Of a stretch of DNA of 64,000 bases, positions 34,711 to 42,250 are shown piece after piece (within the stretch, counting starts at the first letter, position 1; every line of letters starts with the position of its first letter). The notes beneath the pieces are model-generated. The model was given only the letters and a program-made list of their open reading frames with translations, had not been told where the DNA came from and did not search any database. The position numbers and the translations under genes are program-made. Origin of the DNA: a virus; the IMG/VR virus record IMGVR_UViG_3300022514_000030, positions 1 to 64,000 of that record; one strand, given 5' to 3'.

Positions 34711-36030
34711 TTACCAGCAGTGCGGGAAGGCACCACAGAGTCCTGGATCTACTGCTACGGAGTAGACAGCGGCGCCAAGAGAATACGACCATACTTGGCT
34801 ACCACTAGGAGTGAGTTTGCGGACGAAATTGCCATTGGTACTACCAGCATATACATATCCATCCGGATCTACTGCTACGGAGCTGACAGTGTAGCCAGCA
34901 TTATACCACCATACTTGGCTACCACTAGGAGTGAGTTTGCGGACGATGTTACCGCTACCAGCATATACATATCCATCAGGGTCTACTGCTACGGAGTTGA
35001 CATTGTAGCTAGTATAATGCAGCCATACTTGGCTACCACTAGGAGTGAGTTTGCGGACGTAGTAATCGCTACTACCAGCATATACATATCCATCAGGGTC
35101 TACTGCTACGGAGTAGACAGTGGCGCCAAGAGAATACGACCGTACTTGGCTACCACTAGGAGTGAGTTTGCGGACGTAGCTACCACTACCAGCATATACA
35201 TATCCATCAGGGTCTACTGCTACGGAGTTGACATTGTAGCCAGCATTATACCACCATACTTGGCTACCACTAGGAGTGAGTTTGCGGACGAAAACACCAC
35301 TACCAGCATATACATATCCATCAGGGTCTACTGCTACGGAGTTGACATTGTAGCTAGCATTATACGACCATACTTGGCTACCACTAGGAGTGAGTTTGCG
35401 GACGTAGCTACCACTACCAGCATATACATATCCATCAGGGTCTACTGCTACGGAGTTGACATTGTAGCCAGCATTATACCACCATACTTGGCTACCACTA
35501 GGAGTGAGTTTGCGGACGAAAGTACCACTACCAGCATATACATAGAAATCATTAAACGAATGTACTAACCACTGTGCCCCATTCCACCAATAGCTCTTTA
35601 CCCATTCCCATTCCGTGCCGGTCCGGCGCCGCACAAAGCCAAGAAATACCCAGATATCAAGAGTACTTGGACAAGAGACAGAAGCATCACCAGCAGTAGC
35701 TCCTACGAAACCGTAAAACTTGAGGTTATAAGCGTTGGTATAAGTCTCAGGTGGAGCATTCGGTGCGTCAGTATCCACCCTCTTTGGTATGAACTTGATC
35801 CAGAAGTCGCCTTCGCTTGGATCTGTCGGCTCTTCGGCTTGAAAGTATACCTTATTCGGTTGATTATCTGTACATACCCAAATGTCATACAGAGACGGAT
35901 TGGGCGGTTCGGTGCTTGAGAACGTCATCTTGACAGTCCGCCCGGTAATGCCGCTTGAGGGAGGAGTAGCAGAACGCCCTCCTCCCAGCAAGCCATGAAG
36001 CATCAAATCGGGACGTGTGTGTTTAAGCAT
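34711..36030 (-). CDS. Receptor-binding-type fibre protein with seven-repeat beta-propeller
   Basis: 439 residues. The N-terminal part (1-165) has two 'sTEPPNPSLYDIWV / EEPTDPSEGDFWIK' units, found in phage fibres where they wrap polymer-like strands, and ends with YWWNGAQWLVHSF. Residues about 160-430 are seven tandem repeats of 38-40 residues with the consensus YVYAGSG.FVRKLTPSGSQV followed by WWYNAGYNVNSVAVDPDG, like PQQ/SMP-type propeller blades; seven copies would close one ring. Differences lie almost only at two loops. After the last repeat the frame ends at once in GLCGAFPHCW. GAGG lies 9 nt before the ATG. Codon choice looks poorer in G+C than its neighbours. Confidence 0.82.
   Translation of the reverse strand: MLKHTRPDLMLHGLLGGGRSATPPSSGITGRTVKMTFSSTEPPNPSLYDIWVCTDNQPNKVYFQAEEPTDPSEGDFWIKFIPKRVDTDAPNAPPETYTNAYNLKFYGFVGATAGDASVSCPSTLDIWVFLGFVRRRTGTEWEWVKSYWWNGAQWLVHSFNDFYVYAGSGTFVRKLTPSGSQVWWYNAGYNVNSVAVDPDGYVYAGSGSYVRKLTPSGSQVWSYNASYNVNSVAVDPDGYVYAGSGVFVRKLTPSGSQVWWYNAGYNVNSVAVDPDGYVYAGSGSYVRKLTPSGSQVRSYSLGATVYSVAVDPDGYVYAGSSDYYVRKLTPSGSQVWLHYTSYNVNSVAVDPDGYVYAGSGNIVRKLTPSGSQVWWYNAGYTVSSVAVDPDGYVYAGSTNGNFVRKLTPSGSQVWSYSLGAAVYSVAVDPGLCGAFPHCW
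34745..35551 (-). repeat. Seven tandem 114-120-bp coding repeats (propeller blades)
   Basis: Unit starts on the + strand at 34745, 34865, 34979, 35096, 35210, 35324 and 35438. Unit lengths are 120, 114, 117, 114, 114, 114 and 114 bp, so length changes are whole codons. The units at 35210 and 35438 are almost identical through their shared part. Variation is confined to two short windows per unit, and the alleles of the two windows occur in different combinations among units. Confidence 0.95.
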
Positions 36031-36313
36031 TACGTGCTACCTCACTTTCCAGCTCACCGTCGGCATTATAGACAAGGTCGTATACTATCTCCTTCAGCAG
36101 CTCGCCCTCGGGACTGTAGTATTTGACCCTGCGTTCAGCGTATTGAGGTGGCGTACCGCCAGAAAGCTCTGACGTCTTAAAGAGCGAGCCATCTGGGCGG
36201 CGCCACTCCACCAGGGTATATACCCCATGGCTGTCCTTGTTCTGACAGATTACGCTCATTTCTTCGCCAGCTACTGTTAAATGTGTCATTAGCGATTCAA
36301 ATGTGCGTGGCAT
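36023..36313 (-). CDS. Small fibre-region protein, MPRT family member 1
   Basis: 96 residues. Begins MPRTFESLMTHLTVAG, similar to the N-terminus of the gene at 36529 (MPRTLDLLKAQLAAAG). The rest is beta-rich (YTLVEWRRPDGSLFKTSELS, YAERRVKYYSPEGELLKEIV), resembling a short repeat found in proteins that display 'xx-G-(K/Q/L)-xx' hairpins. The end overlaps the propeller gene start by 8 nt. A shared N-terminus with different bodies suggests a common docking or assembly tag. Function unknown. Confidence 0.65.
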   Translation of the reverse strand: MPRTFESLMTHLTVAGEEMSVICQNKDSHGVYTLVEWRRPDGSLFKTSELSGGTPPQYAERRVKYYSPEGELLKEIVYDLVYNADGELESEVARNA

Positions 36314-36345
36314 TATGAATCAGCTCCCGTTTGAGAGTGCGGATT

Positions 36346-36525
36346 TTACAGTTTCGGCTTCCAGCGCTGGTGTACAAATGGTACCCAGCTGAGGGGGAAC
36401 TTGCGCGCAGGCCCGATATTGCCTTGTGATGGGAGCGCACCATCTTCTTTAGCCATTTCCGAACGCACGCCAAGGAAGTAGTCGCCTACTTTTCTAGTAG
36501 ACGGCCCGGTATTAAAGATATCCAC
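36346..36525 (-). CDS. Small basic protein between the two MPRT genes
   Basis: 59 residues from GTG 36525, three bases after the preceding stop. No clear ribosome binding site exists, so translation would depend on coupling to the upstream gene. Sequence features: TGPSTRKVGDYFLGVRSEMA, then an extended Pro/aromatic tail (ARKFPLSWVPFVHQRWKPKL) with a basic end. The uninterrupted frame fills almost the whole gap between the two MPRT genes. No family recognised; modest evidence. Confidence 0.5.
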   Translation of the reverse strand: MDIFNTGPSTRKVGDYFLGVRSEMAKEDGALPSQGNIGPARKFPLSWVPFVHQRWKPKL

Positions 36526-36528
36526 TAT

Positions 36529-36921
36529 CTACTTGAGCTTTAAAGCCATGATTTCAATTGTAAACGACATAGCAGCAGTGGGCTTGATGCGCAGGTAAAT
36601 GTTATTGCTCTCCGTAGTGCACACATATGGCAAGTCAAGTACGTCATAGAGTTCGCCGGATGCGGGCAGGGAAGCATACTCGACGCGGCCGTCAGTTTCC
36701 GCCGTCAATATCTCCACTTCAAACGTATCAGCTGCGTTGTCTGATGTAACTCTGATTGTCTTGATGAGCACCTTTTGAACGCCAGCCGGTACCGCCACTA
36801 TTGATGCGGTATCAGCAGGGATTTCTTGCGTTGTGGTGTTTAACACAATCAGCTCCATATCCCCACCTCCGATTCCGGCCGCGGCCAGCTGCGCTTTGAG
36901 CAAGTCAAGCGTACGAGGCAT
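36529..36921 (-). CDS. Small fibre-region protein, MPRT family member 2
   Basis: 130 residues. After the shared N-terminus MPRTLDLLKAQLAAAG comes a Gly-rich joint and an all-beta body (VPAGVQKVLIKTIRVTSDNA, AADTFEVEILTAETDGRVEY, NIYLRIKPTAAMSFTIEIMA) with jelly-roll-like alternation. The ATG overlaps the preceding stop (TAATG), with AGGGG about 11 nt upstream. Likely a fibre-linked capping or head domain. Function unknown. Confidence 0.65.
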   Translation of the reverse strand: MPRTLDLLKAQLAAAGIGGGDMELIVLNTTTQEIPADTASIVAVPAGVQKVLIKTIRVTSDNAADTFEVEILTAETDGRVEYASLPASGELYDVLDLPYVCTTESNNIYLRIKPTAAMSFTIEIMALKLK

Positions 36922-37124
36922 TATCCATCAACCCCTGTTTCTTCAACCTCGATCTGTTCGTCGCTTGCCCCCATGACTAACTTCAAGAAATTCATGCACT
37001 CGTCAACGGAAGCAAAGTCTTCCCCTGTAAACGGGTTGAATTGCTGGATGAGGAACGTATTGCCGTTATCGTCAACACCATATACGACATACTTGCCGTT
37101 TTCGGAAGCTATCTGAAAAGACAT
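36921..37124 (-). CDS. Small acidic protein in the fibre region
   Basis: 67 residues, ATG with GGAGGT about 9 nt upstream. Two strands (GKYVVYGVDDNGNTFLIQQF) then a helix with acidic end (VDECMNFLKLVMGASDEQIE). The arrangement resembles small proteins encoded next to fibres that help their assembly. No family match is recognised. Stop overlaps the next start. Confidence 0.62.
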   Translation of the reverse strand: MSFQIASENGKYVVYGVDDNGNTFLIQQFNPFTGEDFASVDECMNFLKLVMGASDEQIEVEETGVDG

Positions 37125-37139
37125 ATCTTAAAACCTCCC

Positions 37140-37670
37140 CTATCTAGGAATGAGACCGGCCGGCATGACTTCAATAGTCAGCGCCAGCTGGCTGCCGTCA
37201 TCGGTGGTAACGGTGAGATAGTGAGTACCTGTAACCAGCGGCGTGCCAGTGATGTAATAGCCGTCGCTGGATATGCTTAAGGAAGTTGGCAGGGCGGGCG
37301 AAATGCTCTGAATGCGCTTTTTGTTGGCAGCACCGAAGGCGATTTGGCACGGCCGCCCCGCAACGACGCGGAAGTAGAGTTCGCCGAGACCGCCTTGTCC
37401 AAGTTTCAGCAGGTCAGTCTTAGTAACACCTGTTACCGGTATCGCTGTTGGTTGTTCTGACACCATTACCGTATCATCTCTTAGAACATATGACGTCAGT
37501 CCCGCGCTTATAGTTACAGGATATTTGACAGGTTCAGCAGCAGGAGCCGCGCACAAAGCAGCCCCTGCTTTGTGTATATATCCATCGCCCGTTTCAAGCA
37601 TCCGTGCAGGTTCGGCATGACTATGACCGAAATTGTATGTGAGACTATCCGTATCGTGAACTATCGGCAT
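37140..37670 (-). CDS. Fibre-associated protein with putative Ig (He_PIG-type) domain
   Basis: 176 residues, ATG with AAGGAGG about 10 nt upstream. The first 70 residues are extended (SLTYNFGHSHAEPARMLETG). A beta segment follows, and residues about 115-170 read SPALPTSLSISSDGYYITGT then GTHYLTVTTDDGSQLALTIE, the cadherin/He_PIG pattern ('LP.GL.i...G.I.GtP...GtY..tvta.d'). He_PIG domains are extracellular adhesion modules. Probably part of the fibre or its cap. Confidence 0.7.
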   Translation of the reverse strand: MPIVHDTDSLTYNFGHSHAEPARMLETGDGYIHKAGAALCAAPAAEPVKYPVTISAGLTSYVLRDDTVMVSEQPTAIPVTGVTKTDLLKLGQGGLGELYFRVVAGRPCQIAFGAANKKRIQSISPALPTSLSISSDGYYITGTPLVTGTHYLTVTTDDGSQLALTIEVMPAGLIPR

Positions 37671-37683
37671 GCGGTACTCCTCC

Positions 37684-39525
37684 TTATACGGCCGGGCTTG
37701 CAGTTACGCTCAGCATGCCGCTTCCCTTAACGATTATCGGGACCTCCAGCGAAGCATCGGCCAACGTCTGCACTACAATCGCCTTTTGCCCGTTCGATGC
37801 AAATACGGCATTGCCATTGAGAACCAGGTGCACATAAGCAGCCACACGGTTGTTGCTGGAATCAAACGTGTCAACATATACGCTGCTTGATATATCCACG
37901 CCATTGTATGAATAGCTCTGGCTGGCAAACCTGGTGGCTATAAACATAGATACAGAGGTGTCGGGTATAAGGTCTACGCGCAGGTCATTGGCATTAGCTG
38001 AGTATACGCACCAGAGACGCTCCAGGTCGTCAATGCCGATACCGTGTACATCATCTACAATGCTCTTTGTAAGCACCAGCTTGTCATTCACGGCATCAAC
38101 CGCAAACATCAAGATTCCCTTCTGGCTTGCCACGATGACTGTCTTATAATTACCAGCCACAAACGCCGCTTCCGGCGCAGTCTTGGCATTTACATCGAAA
38201 GGTATCGAGTAAACATCGGTCAGTGTAAGCTGGCTGCCATCGTCGATGCGGAAGAGGTACATCTTTGTACCCTCTGTGCGGTAGCGGAGCGTGGCCAGTG
38301 TGTCGTTAGTAACACCTGTATAATCCACCACAGAGTTGTAGTTCACGCACGGCACGTAGCAGAGGTACTTCTTGGTGCCGTAGTCAAGGTAGAGGAGTTT
38401 GTTGACGGTGAACATGGCGGCACCGTTGGCACAGAGGTAGTAGGCGCAGGCGTTAACAGTGGCAGCCCCCGCTCCCAACTGAGTGATGCCTACCAGGCTT
38501 GTTGTCAGGCCGTTCAGGTTTACCGCACAGGCCGCGGGCGCGGAGACGGTGTTGTTAGCCAGGTCTACCGTCAGCATGGCGATGCCGAAGGTGCCGTCGT
38601 CGCCGTAGCTGGTGATAAAGTAGACTTTGCTCCCGTCCGGCGAGACCGCTGGCTCGCTGTAGAGACAGAAGGCCGATGCGGTATTAACGACCGTTGTCTG
38701 GCTGGCCGCCACGGTGTAGATGCCGGTGGCAGGATTATAGAGCACAGCGTTGAAGACCGTCGGCGTGTAGGCCTTGCCGTTGTTTGCGCTAGACGTGCGG
38801 GTGCCGTAGGAACTGGTCAGCACCACCAGCCTGCCGTCGGCGGTGGGGCCGAGCACGCCGTGTAGGAAGCAGTAGGAGAACCACGACGGCGCAGAGGGGG
38901 AGAAGGCGCTGTTCAGCACCACGGGGTAGCCGTACTTGGGCGGGTAGAGGGCGTAATAGTTGTAGGCGCCGCTGCTATAGAAAAACCCATCCCCCCTGTA
39001 CCCTACATACGGCGCCGCCGGCCCGGTGATGCTAGTTAAAGTCTCTACCCTCAACTGGTCGCGGCCGAAGGTGACCACATTGCTCCCCACCGGAATAAAC
39101 TTGCTCATGCCGTGCCGGTAGGTACCCCAGGCGGTGCTGCCGGTGTAGGTATAGTTGGTCTTGAAGTTTGCATCCACCGCTACCAGAGAGAGGAGTTCAT
39201 CCGGATACCCGATCCACTTGACACCGCCTACGTCCACAGCAGACCGTAGAGGCGTGACGCTCGGCGGCAGCGGGCAGCGGTAAGCCGGAGCCGTGCCGTC
39301 GCCCAGGTAGCGGCTGTAGTAGCGGGTATTCGTGCAAACAGGAGTAATGTTTGCCCTCGCAGAGTAAAGCGGTATCAGAGCCACGCCTTCCGGCACGGGC
39401 ACCAGCGTTGCTTTGTCATACGGTCTGCCGTTGATAAACATGTAGTCGCCGGCTTCAATAATGAGAGGGATGCCTTGAGTATTTGTGAGAGGTTTATTAG
39501 TCTTGTAGTCGAAGATAATGGCCAT
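37684..39525 (-). CDS. Large fibre/receptor-type protein, possible beta-propeller
   Basis: 613 residues, ATG after GGGGG. The N-terminal 60 residues form a beta cap (LTNTQGIPLIIEAGDYMFIN). The body holds repeated strand sets such as GPTADGRLVVLTSSYGT, PAVSPDGSKVYFITSYGDDG and IVASQKGILMFAVDAVNDKL, the '(D/P)G..v(Y/V)(F/V)(V/I)' signature of propeller-type folds with more divergent blades than the gene at 34711. The C-terminus (QKAIVVQTLADASLEVPIIV...GMLSVTASPAV) is a small beta domain. Unlike its neighbour, the repeats are old and diverged. Confidence 0.65.
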   Translation of the reverse strand: MAIIFDYKTNKPLTNTQGIPLIIEAGDYMFINGRPYDKATLVPVPEGVALIPLYSARANITPVCTNTRYYSRYLGDGTAPAYRCPLPPSVTPLRSAVDVGGVKWIGYPDELLSLVAVDANFKTNYTYTGSTAWGTYRHGMSKFIPVGSNVVTFGRDQLRVETLTSITGPAAPYVGYRGDGFFYSSGAYNYYALYPPKYGYPVVLNSAFSPSAPSWFSYCFLHGVLGPTADGRLVVLTSSYGTRTSSANNGKAYTPTVFNAVLYNPATGIYTVAASQTTVVNTASAFCLYSEPAVSPDGSKVYFITSYGDDGTFGIAMLTVDLANNTVSAPAACAVNLNGLTTSLVGITQLGAGAATVNACAYYLCANGAAMFTVNKLLYLDYGTKKYLCYVPCVNYNSVVDYTGVTNDTLATLRYRTEGTKMYLFRIDDGSQLTLTDVYSIPFDVNAKTAPEAAFVAGNYKTVIVASQKGILMFAVDAVNDKLVLTKSIVDDVHGIGIDDLERLWCVYSANANDLRVDLIPDTSVSMFIATRFASQSYSYNGVDISSSVYVDTFDSSNNRVAAYVHLVLNGNAVFASNGQKAIVVQTLADASLEVPIIVKGSGMLSVTASPAV

Positions 39526-39529
39526 CCTG

Positions 39530-39949
39530 TTAACCCCCTATTGCAATGTAGTTGACTTGATACTTAACCTTACCTTTCCCTGAGGCACGGATAATGATGT
39601 CGTTCCTGATGACTTCAAAAGAGGCTGTGCGCCCGGAAGGGATAGAGCCTGAGTAGAGCATGTCCTGCCCGCTGTAGACTTCAAAGCTTACAGAATCAGG
39701 AGAGGCGTTTGCGATGTCGATGACGCCGTTGATGACCGCCCCCTGGACTATGCTGTACAGGGAAAAGACATCCTCTAACTGCTGGGTGTCGAACTCGACC
39801 TCTGCCGATTCAGATTTGATCTGGGTGGACATGGAGTTGAGCCTATCGGCAAGCGTTGCTTTACCGCCGCGCGCTTCGGCGATCTCATTCCTGAGCGCTT
39901 CTATCTTAAGGCTGTGTATCTGATAGTCCTGTATGCGTGTGGTTGCCAT
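39530..39949 (-). CDS. Fibre-base protein: coiled coil plus beta domain
   Basis: 139 residues, ATG with AAGGAGG about 8 nt upstream. Residues 1-45 are helical/coiled coil (QIHSLKIEALRNEIAEARGG), and residues 50-139 are a beta-sandwich (VSFEVYSGQDMLYSGSIPSG, FEVIRNDIIIRASGKGKVKY). First gene of the fibre unit, immediately behind the putative late promoter at 39979. Its size and layout fit a trimeric connector between baseplate and fibres. That role is inference. Confidence 0.65.
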   Translation of the reverse strand: MATTRIQDYQIHSLKIEALRNEIAEARGGKATLADRLNSMSTQIKSESAEVEFDTQQLEDVFSLYSIVQGAVINGVIDIANASPDSVSFEVYSGQDMLYSGSIPSGRTASFEVIRNDIIIRASGKGKVKYQVNYIAIGG

Positions 39950-39978
39950 GACGATCCTCCTTCGACCGTTCTCTATGC

Positions 39979-39990
39979 ATTATACTACCC
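39979..39990 (-). promoter_or_regulatory. Putative late promoter of the fibre unit
   Basis: GGGTAGTATAAT on the - strand, directly behind the T-tract of the terminator at 39991-40045 and about 30 nt before the ATG at 39949. The TATAAT is a perfect -10 box, but no TTGACA lies 16-18 nt upstream. It shares GGTAGTATA with the motif at 48040 and closely resembles the one at 31491. Confidence 0.6.
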
Positions 39991-40045
39991 AACAAAAAGA
40001 GGGCAGGGACGGCTCATGTGTTGAGGAGAATGTTCAACTGCCCTC
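39991..40045 (-). terminator. Rho-independent terminator ending the baseplate unit
   Basis: Stem GAGGGCAG/CTGCCCTC (40038-40045 with 39999-40006 on the + strand), a long loop of 31 nt, and then TTTTTGTT in the - direction. It begins 4 nt after the baseplate J stop. The stem is perfect, but the loop is long, so efficiency may be partial. Confidence 0.7.
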
Positions 40046-40048
40046 CGC

Positions 40049-40879
40049 TTATCGTGCCGCGCTTACCACCCGAACGCCTACCGCTCCGTCCTCTACAAAC
40101 CTTTCATTCCAACGGCACTGCTGGTCGGCTACGTCAACCTTTCTCCCGTTTCTTGTAAGGGAAAGTATCCTGACTTCCTCTGCTGCCGGGTGTACCGCGT
40201 CTTTGACTACTGCTAACAGATCTGAGATTACCAATGGCGCGCCGGGGTATAGGGAGTTAAGATACTTTGCCGCTGAAAGCTCGGCTGCCGACCTGTAAGC
40301 TGCTTTGTCGTCATCCATCACATCGCCGCTGAACGCCACGAAAAGCTCCAAGCCTATCGGTATCAACCTGGGGAGCAGGACTTCGACACGGGTGCCGCAT
40401 GCCTTAACCTCCTCCACAGCCCACCTTACGCTCTCCACTATGCTGTCAAACTGAGCCGGGTCGTCCGCAACCACGTACACAGCACAGGACCCGGTGCCCA
40501 GGGCATGCTCGTGGATTATGACGTCCTTAACGCCCTCTACAGACAGCGCAGCAAGCCTGATAGCGGTGGTATTAGCCGTAGCATCGGCAAGCGCCTGCTG
40601 GGATATCCTGTACCTGTACTCATCGTCCGGTTCATCGGGCAGTCGCTTGCAGTGGACTATATCGCCTAACAGATCGAGGAATTCGCCCGAGGCTGTTGAG
40701 ACGAAGCTGCTGTAGTGTGCAGTGCTGAGCTGTCTGTACAGGTCCTCCACAGCGGAATTTACAACTGCAAGCAGCAGCCGCACCACGCTGCCCGGGCCGC
40801 TGTCGCCCAACACCGTGCTCTTCAGCAGCTCAAGCGCCCGCGTCTGAAGCTCGTCTAACGTTCTAACAGGAATGAACAC
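40049..40879 (-). CDS. Baseplate J-like protein
   Basis: 276 residues of the Baseplate_J/gp47 (T4 gp6-type) family. N-terminal helix-rich part (GSVVRLLLAVVNSAVEDLYR), then DDEYRYRISQQALADATANT, TTAIRLAALSVEGVKDVIIH with the acidic joint, and the later alpha/beta domain (GTRVEVLLPRLIPIGLELFV). The order 'GS..R.L...(V/I)...IE.LY' plus 'PDE.YR.RI' is the recognised signature. Forms the wedge ring of contractile-tail baseplates. GTG start at 40879 with GAGG 9 nt upstream. Follows the gp25-like gene in the standard W-J order. Confidence 0.87.
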   Translation of the reverse strand: MFIPVRTLDELQTRALELLKSTVLGDSGPGSVVRLLLAVVNSAVEDLYRQLSTAHYSSFVSTASGEFLDLLGDIVHCKRLPDEPDDEYRYRISQQALADATANTTAIRLAALSVEGVKDVIIHEHALGTGSCAVYVVADDPAQFDSIVESVRWAVEEVKACGTRVEVLLPRLIPIGLELFVAFSGDVMDDDKAAYRSAAELSAAKYLNSLYPGAPLVISDLLAVVKDAVHPAAEEVRILSLTRNGRKVDVADQQCRWNERFVEDGAVGVRVVSAAR

Positions 40880-40901
40880 GCTTGACTACCTCCCCTTTTC
40901 T

Positions 40902-41300
40902 TTACACCTGCGTCACCGTAGCGCCGCTGTTCAGGTTTAGGTCAACCTTGAAACCAACGGGATTCCACATATCGGCCGTCTTGACAAACACGAACACGTT
41001 AAGCGTCACACTGTCTATAGGTACTGCCTTGACAAATACATCATTTCGCGATAGCAGGCCGTCCCCCGTCAGAGTCGACACAATCCTTTCGGTTATCGCG
41101 TCAGCCGTCTCCCTGGAGTTGGGATACCCGAGAAAGTCTATGAGGTCGGCGCCGATGTGGTCGTAAAACCAGTCAACGGTCACCGATTTCAGCCTGTTTC
41201 TAACAGACTGGATAACGTATTCCGCACCTTCGGCCAGCATTATGTCGCCCACATCGTCAAGAACAATGTCACCGTCTTCTGAAAGCATGATATCGGCCAC
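40902..41300 (-). CDS. gpW/gp25-like baseplate protein
   Basis: About 132 residues. The GTG at 41300 lies 8 nt after GGGGAGG; the ATG at 41321 precedes that box. MLAEGAEYVIQSVRNRLKSV and RETADAITERIVSTLTGDGL are the helical parts of the gp25/XkdS-like fold, followed by strands (VTLNVFVFVKTADMWNPVGF). gp25 proteins sit in the baseplate wedge and start sheath polymerisation. The gene directly precedes baseplate J. Shorter helices than T4 gp25; moderate to high certainty from order and pattern. Confidence 0.75.
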   Translation of the reverse strand: MADIMLSEDGDIVLDDVGDIMLAEGAEYVIQSVRNRLKSVTVDWFYDHIGADLIDFLGYPNSRETADAITERIVSTLTGDGLLSRNDVFVKAVPIDSVTLNVFVFVKTADMWNPVGFKVDLNLNSGATVTQV

Positions 41301-41317
41301 TGCACACGCCTCCCCTC

Positions 41318-41827
41318 TCATTCAAATACGTACTTGGGCGCCTTAAAGCGTATCGGTTGTGAGGATCTTATCTCAACACCGCCGTCAGAGGTGATGTTTA
41401 CCTTCACCTTGCCGCTTACGGTTACCGTTCTGTCTGAGGTTATCTTCACGTTCTTCCTGCTCCTGACATCAATGTCCGAGTGACACATCACGGTGGTCTT
41501 ACCTTTTATCTCCGCCTTGAGCTCTTTGTTGATATGGCTCAAGACATGGTTCAAATGATGCACCAGCCTGTCTGCGATGAAATGCATGGACTCATCAAGC
41601 GGATCAAGCTTTATGCCGCAGTCGTTTTCGACGAATATGTCAATGGTGCCGTCATCGTGCAGCCGTACGGAGCTTTTATGCAGTGGGTGCGACAGCGCCA
41701 CCTCCTGCGTTTTGGGAAACGGTACGTCCTGAAGCTGCTCTTCAATGCTCTGCAGCGGGTGCTCTATTCTCTTTGTCAGCAGCTCGTTCAATCTTTCCTG
41801 CGGACTAGGTGGAATACCGATGCTCAA
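41318..41827 (-). CDS. Baseplate/spike-associated protein
   Basis: 169 residues from TTG 41827 with GGGGTGG 6 nt upstream. A helical N-terminus (QERLNELLTKRIEHPLQSIE) is followed by a short strand block. From about residue 105 comes a regular run of beta strands with period about 8-10 (AEIKGKTTVMCHSDIDVRSR, VKITSDRTVTVSGKVKVNIT), as in the beta-helical tail spikes and gpV C-termini. It lies next to the gpV-like gene, so it may be the tip or the needle of the spike. No apex-domain metal motif is seen. Confidence 0.65.
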   Translation of the reverse strand: MSIGIPPSPQERLNELLTKRIEHPLQSIEEQLQDVPFPKTQEVALSHPLHKSSVRLHDDGTIDIFVENDCGIKLDPLDESMHFIADRLVHHLNHVLSHINKELKAEIKGKTTVMCHSDIDVRSRKNVKITSDRTVTVSGKVKVNITSDGGVEIRSSQPIRFKAPKYVFE

Positions 41828-41830
41828 CTG

Positions 41831-42217
41831 CTACCACCCCACAAACTGACGCGTGCTTAAAGCCTGTCTTGATATTAGTATCCCATGCTTTTGGTAGTTC
41901 TGTGAATGCCCCCTGGTTGCAGCCATGTACGCGTTATCGACAAGCCCCACAACCATTGGCGTATTGTAGCTGCCGTTTATGAACTCCACAAGCACCTTTT
42001 GGCCGGGCATCGGACCGGCCGTCTTAACACCACCGGATATAACCACCGGCACGCGCTCAAATAAGCTGTCGACACCCGTCCCGGGCTCGCTAATTCTGAC
42101 GGATGCCAGATTGGTCTTTTCATCGTAGCTCTCGATAACACCAATTAACGGCCGTGCCTGCGTTCGCAGCACGGGCAGCACGACCTCGTCAATCAACATC
42201 TGTTTGAATGACGACAA
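41831..42217 (-). CDS. gpV-like OB-fold baseplate protein
   Basis: About 128 residues. I prefer TTG 42217 (AGGGGG about 11 nt upstream); GTG 42229 overlaps the box. Central OB-fold features are present: IGVIESYDEKTNLASVRISE, FERVPVVISGGVKTAGPMPG and KVLVEFINGSYNTPMVVGLV. The 'PGQKVLVEFINGS...P.VVG' stretch is the hallmark of phage baseplate assembly protein V / T4 gp5 N-terminal OB domains. It would bind the hub proteins and carry the spike. Order hub - tail lysin - V - spike - W - J is conventional. Confidence 0.78.
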   Translation of the reverse strand: MSSFKQMLIDEVVLPVLRTQARPLIGVIESYDEKTNLASVRISEPGTGVDSLFERVPVVISGGVKTAGPMPGQKVLVEFINGSYNTPMVVGLVDNAYMAATRGHSQNYQKHGILISRQALSTRQFVGW

Positions 42218-42250
42218 CTTACACAGCACCCCCTAATCCAGCAGCTATGG

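Noticed and set aside
34745-35551. CRISPR array
   Set aside because: Period and spacing (114-120 bp, whole repeat coding) do not fit; the sequence is a continuous coding repeat with no short spacer structure and no cas genes.
34654-35568. Long + strand open frame of about 300 codons opposite the propeller repeats
   Set aside because: Because the repeats are multiples of three, any frame open in one unit stays open in all. It has no ribosome binding site and a low-complexity product, so it is a shadow of the - strand gene.
34711-39949. Diversity-generating retroelement acting on the fibre genes
   Set aside because: No reverse transcriptase, template repeat or A-biased variable site is visible in the window; the variation is between repeats within one gene.
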